Below the pieces are notes generated by a model. The model worked only from the letters and a program-made list of their open reading frames with translations, searched no databases and was not told the origin of the DNA. This document shows positions 41,697 to 51,129 of a stretch of 64,000 bases of DNA, one piece after another. Every line of letters starts with the position of its first letter. The first letter of the stretch is position 1. This stretch comes from Thermanaerosceptrum fracticalcis (lineage in GTDB: Bacteria; Bacillota; Peptococcia; DRI-13). Position numbers and translations under genes: made by a program. Where the stretch lies: positions 3,517,501 to 3,581,500 of the forward strand of contig NZ_CP045798.1 of the NCBI RefSeq assembly GCF_000746025.2. The letters run 5' to 3'.

Positions 41697-43235
41697 TTGT
41701 TAAGTCAGATCAGCTATTGGGCAGCCACCCATCCCCAGCGTACAGCTTTCATCCATAGGGAGGAAACTTTAACCTATGCCGAACTGGCGGAGCAGTCCGA
41801 TGCCCTGGCCGTCTGGATTGCCCAACAGTATCCCAATGACCGTACTCCTATTGTGGTTTATGGCCATAAAGAGAAAGAGATGCTGGTCTCTTTTTTAGCC
41901 TGTGTGAAAGCAGGACATGCTTACATACCGGTGGATGAATCCCTGCCTCCCGAGAGAATTGCGAAGATTATCACCAATGCCCAGGCCAGGCTCATTCTAT
42001 CACCAGTAACCCTTCCCCAGTCTCTATGCTATGAGGGAATCAGGGTCCTGGACAGTCAAGGAAGTTATGATGGAAGACTTACGGACATCATCAAGGAATA
42101 TAGGGGCAGGCGGCCTGACCCGGCCTGGGAAGTAGGAGATGAGAATAATTACTATATTATCTATACTTCAGGCAGTACGGGAGACCCTAAGGGGGTGCAG
42201 ATTACCTTAAACTGTCTGAAAAGTTTTGTCAACTGGGGAAGAGAGGCCTGGTCCATCGGGGAAAATATGGTCTTTCTCAACCAGGCACCTTTTTCCTTTG
42301 ACTTATCCGTCATGGATGTTTACCTGGCCCTGTCCAGCGGTAGTACCATTTGGAGTGTTGACCGCAGTATGACTCTAAATCCCCGGGAACTCTTTTACTG
42401 GCTGAAGCAGGCTCCCTTGGAAGTCTGGGTATCTACACCTTCTTTTATGGAAATGTGTCTCCTAGAACGGAGCTTTAACCGGGAGATGTTGCCGACCTTA
42501 AAAACTTTCCTCTTCTGCGGGGAGGTTTTGACTAATGAAACTGTGGAGAAACTACAGGCCAGGTTTCCCGAAGCCCGAATTTTTAACACCTATGGACCCA
42601 CGGAGGCTACAGTGGCGGTAACTTCTATCCTGGTGAACCGGGAGGTTCTTGAAAAATTCCGGCCGCTGCCGGTGGGGTACTGCAAGTCCGACTGCCGGAT
42701 TATGATCGCTGATGAAAAGGGAGAACCGGTACCGGAAGGCGTAAAAGGCGAAATCATTATCCAGGGAGTCAGTGTCAGCCCCGGCTATTTTCATAATCCT
42801 GCCTTGACCCAAAAGTCCTTTTATCTCGTAAACGACAGGGAAGGAACCAGAAGGGCTTATAAGACAGGGGATGTAGGCTATGTAAAAGAGGGGCTGTTAT
42901 TTTACAGCGGGCGCCTGGATTTTCAAGTAAAGCTTCATGGTTACCGCATAGAATTAGAAGATATTGAGAAGAACCTGCGTACTCTCCCTGGTGTGAACAA
43001 TGCGGTAGTGGTTCCTGTCCATAAAGAGGGAAAGTGCCAGTACCTGGCGGGTTATCTGGTACCGGCCCCCGGCTGGGAGAATCATCAGGAACTGATAAAA
43101 AACGTGAGAAAAGAGCTGGCCCGGAAATTGCCGGAGTACATGATACCCAGGAGGTTTATCATCAAAGAGAGTATTCCTATGACGCCTAATGGTAAAGCAG
43201 ACCGTAGAGCCTTACTGGAGGAACTGACCCCATGA
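41697..43235 (+). CDS. dltA: D-alanine--D-alanyl carrier protein ligase DltA
   Basis: A 512-residue adenylate-forming enzyme. The ATP loop is YTSGSTGDPKGVQ (~155-168); downstream cores are NTYGPTEAT, YKTGDVGY and the C-terminal catalytic Lys in MTPNGKADRR. It charges DltC with D-Ala. The start is TTG at 41697, behind GGGGGTA. It overlaps dltB by four bases. Confidence 0.95.
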   Translation: MLSQISYWAATHPQRTAFIHREETLTYAELAEQSDALAVWIAQQYPNDRTPIVVYGHKEKEMLVSFLACVKAGHAYIPVDESLPPERIAKIITNAQARLILSPVTLPQSLCYEGIRVLDSQGSYDGRLTDIIKEYRGRRPDPAWEVGDENNYYIIYTSGSTGDPKGVQITLNCLKSFVNWGREAWSIGENMVFLNQAPFSFDLSVMDVYLALSSGSTIWSVDRSMTLNPRELFYWLKQAPLEVWVSTPSFMEMCLLERSFNREMLPTLKTFLFCGEVLTNETVEKLQARFPEARIFNTYGPTEATVAVTSILVNREVLEKFRPLPVGYCKSDCRIMIADEKGEPVPEGVKGEIIIQGVSVSPGYFHNPALTQKSFYLVNDREGTRRAYKTGDVGYVKEGLLFYSGRLDFQVKLHGYRIELEDIEKNLRTLPGVNNAVVVPVHKEGKCQYLAGYLVPAPGWENHQELIKNVRKELARKLPEYMIPRRFIIKESIPMTPNGKADRRALLEELTP

Positions 43236-44377
43236 TCCCTTTTGCCGACCTCCAGTTCTTTCTGATCTTGTTGATTGTCCTTCTTCCTGCCGTGGTTTTG
43301 GGCCTCCTGGGAAAGTCCTTGCGTCTTTATACTCTTATTGCTTTGGTCATCATGCTTAGCCTCATATTTGCAGGTTCGTCACAGCAGGCCCTTTTTTTGG
43401 CTCTTTATGTGGCCTGGCAGTGGTCGATCATCAAAGGCTACAGTGTGGTGAGGCAGCAAAATAATTCTCTGCTGCTATACCGGTTAGCTCTCCTTGGGTC
43501 CTTATTGCCCCTGGTAACGGCTAAACTTTCTCCTTTTCTGGGTCACAGCCCCTTTGGTTTTCTGGGCATATCTTATGTGACCTTCAAATGCCTACAGATG
43601 GTGATAGAGATTAGGGACGGACTGATTTTCCAGCCCCTCTTTCGGGATTTTCTTGCCTTTTTACTGTTTTTTCCTACCCTTAGTTCAGGACCCATTGACC
43701 GCTACCGGCGGTTCACTAAAGATTTTTACATAACACCGGGTCCAGGGGAGTACAGGGAATTGTTGTATGTAGGTATCAACAGGATCTTTCAGGGGTTTTT
43801 ATACAAATTCATTCTCGCTGTGCTCATTAAGGTCTACTGGCTGGATAAAGTGGTTTTACCGCCCTGGCAAGTGGCTTCCTTTTTCTCCTATATGTATGCC
43901 TACAGCTTATACCTCTTCTTTGACTTTGCCGGGTACAGCGCTTTTGCCATCGGTGTCAGCAACATCCTGGCCATAAAAACACCGGAGAATTTTAATAGAC
44001 CCTTTCTAAGCGCTAATATCAAGGAGTTTTGGAACCGCTGGCACATGAGCCTTTCATACTGGTTCCGGGATTATGTCTATATGCGCCTGGCTATGGCCCT
44101 TACCCGGCAAAAACGGCTGCAGAGCAAGTTCGCCATTTCTTCCGTGGGATATCTATCCTTATTCGGCCTCATGGGAGTCTGGCACGGCCTGGAAAGGCAT
44201 TACTTTGCTTATGGGCTCTACCATGCAGCGTTGATGATCGGCTATGATGCCTGGGAGAAGCTGAACAAGGAGAAGAAACTGTGGGGCCCCGGGCCATATA
44301 CCCGTGTTATTTCGATAATACTAACTTTTCATTTCGTCTGTTTGGGTTTTGTTATTTTTTCGGGTGTGCTGAACTAA
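43232..44377 (+). CDS. dltB: D-alanyl-lipoteichoic acid acyltransferase DltB (MBOAT)
   Basis: A 381-residue MBOAT-family membrane acyltransferase with ~10 helices. It has the conserved LFFDFAGYSAFAIG and FWNRWHMSLSYWFRDYVYMRLA, and the catalytic His region LFGLMGVWHGLERHYF. It moves D-Ala across or onto wall teichoic or lipoteichoic acid. Last gene of the dlt operon. Confidence 0.95.
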   Translation: MIPFADLQFFLILLIVLLPAVVLGLLGKSLRLYTLIALVIMLSLIFAGSSQQALFLALYVAWQWSIIKGYSVVRQQNNSLLLYRLALLGSLLPLVTAKLSPFLGHSPFGFLGISYVTFKCLQMVIEIRDGLIFQPLFRDFLAFLLFFPTLSSGPIDRYRRFTKDFYITPGPGEYRELLYVGINRIFQGFLYKFILAVLIKVYWLDKVVLPPWQVASFFSYMYAYSLYLFFDFAGYSAFAIGVSNILAIKTPENFNRPFLSANIKEFWNRWHMSLSYWFRDYVYMRLAMALTRQKRLQSKFAISSVGYLSLFGLMGVWHGLERHYFAYGLYHAALMIGYDAWEKLNKEKKLWGPGPYTRVISIILTFHFVCLGFVIFSGVLN

Positions 44378-44640
44378 GTAAGTTTTTTCCTCTAATATAC
44401 TTTAAATCGAAAAAGGGCAAAAACAATGCCATTATTACATGGGTAACAAGTGCCAAAAAAAGGTGTAAATAGTTTTCCAGTTGATATTTTTGGAGAAAAC
44501 CTACATTCTTTTTTTGCAGATTTACAGATTTAGAGGAATAATTATTGTACATTTCAAAGCTTTTATATGTAATAAAGAAGTGCAATCATGGTAGGAAATA
44601 AAAGAGACATGAGTATGCAGAAGGTTGTTATGAGAAAAAA
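44378..44640. other. AT-rich intergenic region after dltB
   Basis: No gene recognised. A weakly hydrophobic 77-codon frame on the minus strand (44352-44585) lacks a ribosome binding site and overlaps dltB; I take it as noise. No terminator for dltB is obvious. Confidence 0.4.
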
Positions 44641-44672
44641 GGTAAAAAAGGCGAGGAGACATTTTCCTCGCC
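44641..44672 (-). terminator. Terminator of the P-type ATPase gene
   Basis: GGCGAGGA pairs with TCCTCGCC, and on the minus strand the stem is followed by TTTTTTACC. Confidence 0.75.
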
Positions 44673-44701
44673 AAAATATTTTATATGCCATAATTTGAAT
44701 A

Positions 44702-47422
44702 TCACTGGTTGGATGATTGCAAACGTCCAACAGTAGAATGGTTTCTCTTCAGGAATTTACCGATTTCTGCAATTACCAGGGGAATCAGGCTTAAGCCTAA
44801 TGCAACGCCCCAATCGCTTGGTTGAAGTAAGGCTGTTTCGAAGATTTCTCTTAGGAACGGAACAAAGACCACAGCCAACTGCATTAACATCGAAAACACA
44901 AAGGCTGCAACCAAGCTGCGGTTGGTACCTATACCCATCGTAAAGAGGGACTGTTCCAGGCTCCGTACATTAAAGGAATGAACAATCTGGGAGAAAGCCA
45001 TGGTTACAAAGGCCATAGTATGAGCTTCTTCCAAAGTCCTTCCCCATTTTAGAGCAATCCAGTAACTGGCCAGGGACAGAAGACCGATAGCGGCGCCTTG
45101 AATGAGGATATCCTTCCCCACTCCCCCGGCAAAAACCCCCTCTTTTGGACTGCGGGGCTGTTTTTTCATGACCCCTTTTTCGGGAGGTTCCAGTCCCAGG
45201 GCCAGAGCCGGCGGTCCATCAGTTACCAGGTTGAGCCATAGAATCTGGATAGGGGTGAGGGGACTGCCCAAGCCTAAAAGAATGGACGAAAATATGGCCA
45301 CGATCTCGCCGGTATTACAGGAGAGCAGGTATTGAATGGATTTTCTGATGTTATTGTAAATGGTTCTGCCTTCTTCAACGGCATTGACAATGGTTGCGAA
45401 GTTGTCATCCAACAGCACCATATCGGAGGCTTCCTTAGCCACTTCAGTGCCGGTGATACCCATGGCTGCCCCAATGTCAGCCCGTTTTAGGGCAGGTGCA
45501 TCGTTAACACCGTCACCGGTCATAGCCACTACTTGACCGTTTGCCTTTAAGGCGTCAACAATTCTAAGTTTATGCTCCGGTGATACTCTTGCATAAACTG
45601 TGGTATTGTTTACGTGTTTCTTTAACTCTTCCAGGCTCATTTGTTCCAGTTGAATCCCGGTAAGGATACCGTCACCAGGCCGCCATATATCCAGTTCCTT
45701 AGCAATAGCCACGGCAGTATCCTGGTGATCGCCTGTAATCATCACTGTTCTGATACCGGCGCTGCGGCTTACGGCAACAGCTTCTTTAGCCTCTGGGCGC
45801 GGTGGATCCTGGATGGCAAAGAAACCGACAAAGGTAAGGTCGGCCTCAGCCGTTTCCGAGGTCGGATTTGCTGGAACTTCAGGCCATTTCCGCATAGCCA
45901 AGGCCAGCACCCGCTGTCCCTGCGAAGCCAGCTTGGAATTGACCTCTAAAAGCTCTTTGTGAATTTCCTTGTTTAATGTTACAGTTCCCTGTTGTGTAAC
46001 CAGCTCCTTACAGCGGGCTAACAGCACATCGGGGGCTCCTTTGGTAAAGGAATAAATACCTTCATTCATTTGATGGAAGGTGGTCATCATCTTACGGGCT
46101 GAATCAAAGGGTATCTCCTGGAGCCGGGGATGTTTTTTTACTACATCTTCCTTCTCAAGTTCGGCTTTTATAGCGGCTACAACCAAGGCTCCTTCAGTAG
46201 GGTCTCCGATGATCTCATAACCCTTGCTGGTTAATTCCAGCCGGGCATCACTGTTGAGGGTTCCTCCCAGGAGCATTAATTCTATATTTTTCTCAGCTAA
46301 AGGAGCTATTTTATCACCTTGTACATTGTAAAACTCACCCTCCGGCTGGTAACCGGTACCGGTAACCTTCCAAAGACTGCCATTTACATAAAGACCGGTC
46401 ACGGTCATCTCATTTTTAGTCAGAGTACCGGTTTTGTCGGAACAGATATAAGTGGCTACACCAAGGGTTTCAACTGCCGGAAGTTTTCTTATAATGGCTC
46501 TTCTGTGACTCATTCGAGTCACACCAAGAGCTAAGACAATTGTAACAACCGATGGCAAACCTTCCGGAATGGCCGCCACGGCCAAAGCAATTGCTGTCAT
46601 AAACATTTCTAGTAGGTTTTCACCGCGTAGAAGACCTGTTAAAAAGACTACCGCCACGATGGCGCCGGCAGCAATCCCCAGGGTTCTACCCAATTTAGCC
46701 AGTTGCTGTTGTAAAGGCGTAGGATCAGGAGGTGTTTCCTGAAGCATTTGGGCAATTCGTCCTAGCTCTGTATTCATACCTGTTTCCGTTACCATGGCTT
46801 GTCCACGACCGCCGGTAACCGTTGTCCCCATAAAGACCATATTCTTACGGTCTCCTACAGGAACCTCTTTTGCTTCAATGATCTTGAGGTCTTTTTCAAC
46901 AGGTACTGATTCACCGGTTAAGGCCGCTTCGTTAACTCTTAGGGAAGCTGCTTCAATTAGCCTGGCATCGGCAGGTACTGAATCTCCGGCATCCAGAAGT
47001 ATCACATCACCGGGAACCAGGTTTTCTACTTCTGTCTGCGTAACTTTACCATCACGTTTTACCTTCACGAAGGCTTTAGTCATGGCTTTCAGCGCTTTGA
47101 GGGCTTGTTCGGCTTTGTACTCCTGAAATACACCCAGAGCAGCATTTAAGACCACAATGATTAAGATAACAATAGTATCTTCCCATTCGCCTAATGCCCC
47201 TGAAATAACGGCGGCGCCTATCAGAATTAAAACCAACACTTCTTTCAACTGGTCCATAAACATCGAAAGAAGACTTCTCGGTGGGGGTTCCTTCAAAGAA
47301 TTAGGGCCATGGTCTTTGAGACGGCTGATTACTTCTTGGTTTTCTAGTCCCTTCTCTAAGTCAGAATTTAGTTCATGGGAAACTTGTGCGATATCCAGAG
47401 CATACCACTTTTTCTTCTGCAT
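44702..47422 (-). CDS. Cation-transporting P-type ATPase (P2A, Ca/Mn type)
   Basis: A 906-residue pump. Core motifs are the N-terminal cation ATPase block, ALTGESVPV, the ion site AAIPEGLPSVV, phosphorylation site SDKTGTLTKNEM, nucleotide site FTKGAPDVLL and hinge TGDGVNDAPALKRADIG. The architecture is that of SERCA/PacL pumps. The ATG at 47422 has GAAGGAGGT seven bases upstream. A yybP-ykoY riboswitch in its leader points to Mn2+, so it is probably a manganese exporter, though Ca2+ cannot be excluded. Confidence 0.93.
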   Translation of the reverse strand: MQKKKWYALDIAQVSHELNSDLEKGLENQEVISRLKDHGPNSLKEPPPRSLLSMFMDQLKEVLVLILIGAAVISGALGEWEDTIVILIIVVLNAALGVFQEYKAEQALKALKAMTKAFVKVKRDGKVTQTEVENLVPGDVILLDAGDSVPADARLIEAASLRVNEAALTGESVPVEKDLKIIEAKEVPVGDRKNMVFMGTTVTGGRGQAMVTETGMNTELGRIAQMLQETPPDPTPLQQQLAKLGRTLGIAAGAIVAVVFLTGLLRGENLLEMFMTAIALAVAAIPEGLPSVVTIVLALGVTRMSHRRAIIRKLPAVETLGVATYICSDKTGTLTKNEMTVTGLYVNGSLWKVTGTGYQPEGEFYNVQGDKIAPLAEKNIELMLLGGTLNSDARLELTSKGYEIIGDPTEGALVVAAIKAELEKEDVVKKHPRLQEIPFDSARKMMTTFHQMNEGIYSFTKGAPDVLLARCKELVTQQGTVTLNKEIHKELLEVNSKLASQGQRVLALAMRKWPEVPANPTSETAEADLTFVGFFAIQDPPRPEAKEAVAVSRSAGIRTVMITGDHQDTAVAIAKELDIWRPGDGILTGIQLEQMSLEELKKHVNNTTVYARVSPEHKLRIVDALKANGQVVAMTGDGVNDAPALKRADIGAAMGITGTEVAKEASDMVLLDDNFATIVNAVEEGRTIYNNIRKSIQYLLSCNTGEIVAIFSSILLGLGSPLTPIQILWLNLVTDGPPALALGLEPPEKGVMKKQPRSPKEGVFAGGVGKDILIQGAAIGLLSLASYWIALKWGRTLEEAHTMAFVTMAFSQIVHSFNVRSLEQSLFTMGIGTNRSLVAAFVFSMLMQLAVVFVPFLREIFETALLQPSDWGVALGLSLIPLVIAEIGKFLKRNHSTVGRLQSSNQ

Positions 47423-47561
47423 AAATTTTACCTCCTTCACATGTATATTGTAGCAATTATTGGTTATAGAGCTTCTGATTTATTTTAAAGGTCTTTTATC
47501 AGGCATTGGTTGTAATGATCTCTGGCCGCTTCCGAATAGGTAAAGGTCGATTAAATAAATA

Positions 47562-47591
47562 AAGACCTTTACCATAATTGGCAAAGGTCTT
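47562..47591 (-). terminator. Leader terminator within the Mn2+ riboswitch
   Basis: AAGACCTTTGCC and GGTAAAGGTCTT pair over 11-12 bases with an ATAATT-type loop, followed on the minus strand by TATTTATTT. Its 5' arm is the riboswitch's conserved GACCTTTGCC, so ligand binding would block it. Confidence 0.7.
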
Positions 47592-47672
47592 GCAAGCAAT
47601 TTTTCGTTGCCAACAAAGCCGGAGTTATACACTCGAATTGACGACTTTGTTGTAGAGCTACTCCCCTTCAAC
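47580..47672 (-). ncRNA. yybP-ykoY (Mn2+) riboswitch upstream of the P-type ATPase
   Basis: The minus strand shows the conserved start GAAGGGGAGTAGCT, a central GTCGTCA, CCGGCTTTGTTGGCAAC and the conserved end AGACCTTTGCC. These are the known yybP-ykoY blocks. The 3' end pairs alternatively with a terminator, the usual on-switch layout. It would turn on the exporter when Mn2+ is high. Confidence 0.85.
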
Positions 47673-47695
47673 AGATATCTTCTTGTCACACATGC

Positions 47696-47724
47696 ATTGT
47701 AGATTAAAGTGAAATCTCTGTCAA
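47696..47724 (-). promoter_or_regulatory. Promoter of the P-type ATPase leader
   Basis: On the minus strand TTGACA (plus 47719-47724) and TACAAT (plus 47696-47701) are 17 bases apart, close to consensus. Confidence 0.75.
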
Positions 47725-47729
47725 GACAC

Positions 47730-47768
47730 TTTTGCAAAAAACTTTTGTAAAAAACATTTGTAAAAAAC
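47730..47768 (+). repeat. Three tandem 13-bp repeats between divergent promoters
   Basis: TTTTGCAAAAAAC, TTTTGTAAAAAAC and ATTTGTAAAAAAC follow one another without gaps, lying between the -35 boxes of the ATPase and MerR promoters. They may bind a regulator, form bent DNA, or act as UP elements. Confidence 0.7.
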
Positions 47769-47776
47769 TTTGATTA

Positions 47777-47805
47777 TTGACTAACGCAACGTGCTACTGT
47801 ATATT
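47777..47805 (+). promoter_or_regulatory. Promoter of the MerR-type gene
   Basis: TTGACT at 47777-47782 and TATATT at 47800-47805 are separated by 17 bases. Transcription would begin about 19 bases before the ATG at 47831. Confidence 0.6.
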
Positions 47806-47830
47806 TTATTTATATAAACCATTATAAACC

Positions 47831-48274
47831 ATGGATTTGGAGGGGGATCAGCTTGGGAACGATATAAAACATTTGAGAATTGGAGAATTGGCCCAATTAG
47901 CCGGAGTCAGTCCACGGACCATAGATTACTATACCCAGATTGGTTTGTTAGAATCTGAAAGAACACCTGGTAACCATCGGTTATACACAGAGGATTCTCT
48001 TACCACTATAAAGATTGTAAAGCGATTACAAGAACAACACTTTTCTTTGGACGAGATATGTCAGCTTTTCAAATGTAAAGATAAAAACAGCGATTTAATG
48101 GAAATTTCCGTTTCCATAAAAGAACTTCTTGATAATCTACAAAAAAAAATGGTTGAACTGTATACTGCCCGGCAAGCAACTGATGAAAATGAATTAGTAA
48201 CCAAGGAATTGGTTACTAAGGGACTTCAGGTGATACAGACTCTCATGGTGTTACTGGGAGAACATGTAGTCTAA
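47831..48274 (+). CDS. MerR-family transcriptional regulator
   Basis: A 147-residue regulator with the MerR winged helix (LRIGELAQLAGVSPRTIDYYTQIGLLESER, then HRLYTEDSL). A coiled dimerisation helix and a short C-terminus follow, with CQLFKC as the only cysteines. The ATG at 47831 lacks an upstream ribosome binding site and would have a short leader. A GGAGGGGG run lies inside the frame but has no start in frame after it. It is divergent from the Mn2+ pump and 55 bases before htpX. Confidence 0.85.
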   Translation: MDLEGDQLGNDIKHLRIGELAQLAGVSPRTIDYYTQIGLLESERTPGNHRLYTEDSLTTIKIVKRLQEQHFSLDEICQLFKCKDKNSDLMEISVSIKELLDNLQKKMVELYTARQATDENELVTKELVTKGLQVIQTLMVLLGEHVV

Positions 48275-48329
48275 AATGTGAATCCGGGTAAGCTGAAAAT
48301 ACGCATATTCAGTGAAGGAGAGAAGTAAC

Positions 48330-49181
48330 GTGAGTGGGTTTGGAAATCAAATGAAAACTTTAATCCTAATGAGTGTATTAACCGTTCTGGTAGTTCTTAT
48401 AGGCGGTACCCTGGGCGGTCAATCAGGGATGATTGTGGCTTTAGTTTTAGCTATAGTTATGAATGGCGGGAGCTACTGGTTCAGCGATAAGATTGTTCTT
48501 TCTATGACGGGCGCACAACCATTTTCCAGACGAGATAACCCGGAATTATATACAATGGTCGAAATGCTGGCGGCAAGAGCTGGGCTACCCATGCCTAAGT
48601 TATACCTGATTCCTTCACACCAGCCTAATGCATTTGCTACAGGCCGTAATCCGGAGCATTCCGCAGTGGCAGTTACCCAGGGGTTACTAAATATACTCAA
48701 TCGAGACGAACTCGAAGGTGTTATAGCCCATGAGTTGGCCCACATAAAAAACCGGGATGTCTTAATAAGCACTATTGCGGCGGTTATGGCCGGTGTCATT
48801 ACGACCATAGCCAACTGGGCACAATGGGCTTTGCTCTTCGGCGGTGGTAACAATGATGAGGAAGAGAGTTCCGGTTTAGCCGCGTTACCTTTAATTATCT
48901 TGGGTCCCATTGCCGCCATGCTGGTACAGATGGCAGTATCTCGTTCACGGGAATACCTGGCTGACGGTACAGGAGCAAAAATTGCGGGTAACAGTAACGG
49001 ATTGGCTAACGCTTTACTCAAACTGCAACAGGCTTCAAGAATGGCGCCAATGGATGTAAGCCCGGCAGCAAGCCACCTGTTTATTGTTAACCCATTGAAT
49101 GCTCAAAGATTGGTTAACCTTTTTAGTACACATCCTCCTATTGAAGACAGGGTTCGTAAACTTCGTAATATGGCAGTATAA
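48330..49181 (+). CDS. htpX: HtpX-type membrane zinc metalloprotease
   Basis: A 283-residue M48-family protease. N-terminal helices ([37 protein letters not shown]) precede the active site [15 protein letters not shown], and a third membrane region and the zinc-binding Glu ([12 protein letters not shown]) follow. It degrades misfolded membrane proteins. The GTG at 48330 has GGAG nine bases before it; an in-frame GTG at 48312 is less likely. It probably shares a transcript with the MerR gene. Confidence 0.95.
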   Translation: MSGFGNQMKTLILMSVLTVLVVLIGGTLGGQSGMIVALVLAIVMNGGSYWFSDKIVLSMTGAQPFSRRDNPELYTMVEMLAARAGLPMPKLYLIPSHQPNAFATGRNPEHSAVAVTQGLLNILNRDELEGVIAHELAHIKNRDVLISTIAAVMAGVITTIANWAQWALLFGGGNNDEEESSGLAALPLIILGPIAAMLVQMAVSRSREYLADGTGAKIAGNSNGLANALLKLQQASRMAPMDVSPAASHLFIVNPLNAQRLVNLFSTHPPIEDRVRKLRNMAV

Positions 49182-49212
49182 CTCTGGTCTAATTTTTGTA
49201 TTTTGCCAAGTA

Positions 49213-49244
49213 TTTGGGCCCCGGGATAATCCCCGGGGCCCAAA
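49213..49244. terminator. Bidirectional hairpin between htpX and gnd
   Basis: A perfect 13-bp, GC-rich stem (TTTGGGCCCCGGG and CCCGGGGCCCAAA) with a six-base loop lies between two convergent genes. Confidence 0.7.
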
Positions 49245-49258
49245 TTAGTATTATTTAA

Positions 49259-50680
49259 TTACTTACTCCAGTCAGCGTGAAAAATACCTGGTTTGTCGAT
49301 ACGTTCAAAAGTATGGGCGCCGAAAAAGTCGCGCTGGGCCTGGAGCAGGTTGGCAGGAAGCCTTGCTGTCCGGTAGCTGTCGTAGTAAGCGAGGGCGCTG
49401 GCAAAAGCAGGAACAGGTATACCTCTTTCCACGGCAAAAGCCGCGACTTTCCGCCAGTTGGCCTGATACTTCTCTGTTATCTTTTGGAAATATGGATCCA
49501 AAAGAAGATTGACCAGATCAGGATTCTTCTCGTAGGCCTCCATGATGTTCTGTAAAAACCTGGCCCGGATGATGCAGCCGCCCCGGAAGATCTTGGCAAT
49601 GGTCCGGTAGTTCAGGTTCCAGTTATACTCCCTGGAAGCTGCCCTTAACTGGGCAAAGCCCTGGGCGTAAGAACAAATCTTGCTGGCATAGAGGGCCTGG
49701 CGGACTGCTTCGATCATGGCCGCTTTGTCTTCCACAGGACTTGTAGTAGCCGGGGGACCGGCCAGGATGTGACTTGCTGTTACCCTTTCCTCTTTCATGG
49801 CGGAGATAAAACGGGCAAAAACCGATTCTGTAATGATGGAGAGGGGAACTCCCAAATCCAGGGCGCTCTGGCTAGTCCATTTACCCGTACCTTTTTGCCC
49901 GGCAGTATCCAGGATCATATCTACCAGGAGTTCCCCGGTTTCCGGGTCAAGTTTCTTAAAAATCTGGGCTGTGATATCGATGAGGTAACTGTCCAGTTCT
50001 CCCTTGTTCCATTCTGCAAATATTTCATGAAACTCCTGGGCCGTTAAATTGTAAGTACTCTTTAAAAGGTGGTAGGCCTCGCAGATGAGTTGCATATCAC
50101 CATATTCGATGCCGTTATGGACCATTTTTACGTAGTGCCCTGCCCCGTCAGGGCCAATGTAAGCACAGCAGGGTTCACCGTTTGCCTTGGCGGAAATAGC
50201 CGTGAGGATGGGTTCCACCAGCCGATAGGCATCCTCCTGTCCTCCAGGCATGATGGCCGGTCCTTTAAGAGCGCCCTCTTCACCACCGGAGATACCGGTG
50301 CCGATAAAACGGAACCCTTTCGCCGACAGCTCTTTGTTCCTGCGCCGGGTATCGCCGAAAAAGGCATTACCGCCGTCAATGAGGATATCCCCTTCTTCTA
50401 AATGGGGCAAGAGGGAGTTGATGACATCGTCCGTGGGTTTCCCGGCTTTTACCATGATGACGATCTTACGGGGTTTTTCCAGGGAGTCTAGGAATTCCTC
50501 AATGGTATAGGTACCTTTGAGCCTTTTTCCGATAGTTTCCGTTACAAGCTCTCTGGTTTTATCCCCTGACCTGTTAAAAACCGCTACGGAATAGCCTTTG
50601 CTTTCAATATTTAGGGCTAGGTTTTTCCCCATCACGGCTAAGCCGATAACACCTATTTGCTGTTTGCTCATGTTTTTCAT
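49259..50680 (-). CDS. gnd: 6-phosphogluconate dehydrogenase, decarboxylating
   Basis: A 473-residue NADP-type enzyme of the oxidative pentose phosphate pathway. The N-terminal Rossmann motif is [16 protein letters not shown], followed by [20 protein letters not shown], the signature [23 protein letters not shown] with the catalytic Lys, and C-terminal [27 protein letters not shown]. Full length. GGGTGA lies before the ATG at 50680; an in-frame ATG at 50671 is also possible. Confidence 0.95.
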   Translation of the reverse strand: MKNMSKQQIGVIGLAVMGKNLALNIESKGYSVAVFNRSGDKTRELVTETIGKRLKGTYTIEEFLDSLEKPRKIVIMVKAGKPTDDVINSLLPHLEEGDILIDGGNAFFGDTRRRNKELSAKGFRFIGTGISGGEEGALKGPAIMPGGQEDAYRLVEPILTAISAKANGEPCCAYIGPDGAGHYVKMVHNGIEYGDMQLICEAYHLLKSTYNLTAQEFHEIFAEWNKGELDSYLIDITAQIFKKLDPETGELLVDMILDTAGQKGTGKWTSQSALDLGVPLSIITESVFARFISAMKEERVTASHILAGPPATTSPVEDKAAMIEAVRQALYASKICSYAQGFAQLRAASREYNWNLNYRTIAKIFRGGCIIRARFLQNIMEAYEKNPDLVNLLLDPYFQKITEKYQANWRKVAAFAVERGIPVPAFASALAYYDSYRTARLPANLLQAQRDFFGAHTFERIDKPGIFHADWSK

Positions 50681-50720
50681 TCACCCTTTAGACAACTGTT
50701 TTTTAGTATATCGCAAAAAC

Positions 50721-50916
50721 TTAAGTTAAAACACTGTTCACTATAGCACCAAAGCCGCCATCCACCTTGATCAGGGATCCCGTGACAAAGCCGGAAGCCT
50801 GTTCAGAGGCAAGGAAGACGGCCACCTCCTGCAGAGGAAGAGGAAATATTAATGATGCTGTCGCCGGTGCCCTGTTTGATCATATACTCGCCATGGCTTT
50901 GCTTCATTCTCATCTA
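50721..50916 (-). pseudogene. Short-chain dehydrogenase gene remnant
   Basis: On the minus strand one frame gives HGEYMIKQGTGDSIINISSS, the middle of an SDR. Another gives LQEVAVFLASEQASGFVTGS then LIKVDGGFGAI and a stop at 50721, its C-terminus. The catalytic Tyr-Lys region between them and the N-terminal NAD-binding part are missing, so an internal deletion has joined the two pieces. Confidence 0.6.
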
Positions 50917-51129
50917 TTTTACATGATGTTATCCTGCGAATAAATAATATATAACAGGTATCAGCAAAATTTTTAGCATTTTATTTTATCAAAATGGGTC
51001 GAAGGGATTAAAAAAGATTGCATAACAGGTAAAAAGATTGCAGGGACAGCAAGAACATAAGAATGAAATCTTTACATATGGTATAATACACTGAGAGTTT
51101 TTTAGATATCATTGCTGGAGGCTGATATT

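Noticed and set aside
44352-44585. 77-codon hydrophobic minus-strand frame after dltB
   Set aside because: No ribosome binding site, overlaps the end of dltB, and composition looks like AT-rich noise.
47480-47737. 85-codon minus-strand frame before the P-type ATPase
   Set aside because: It runs through the riboswitch and its terminator, so the coding potential is accidental.
47853-47855. TTG after GGAGGGGG as start of the MerR gene
   Set aside because: The codon is out of frame with the MerR protein and meets a stop within a few codons.
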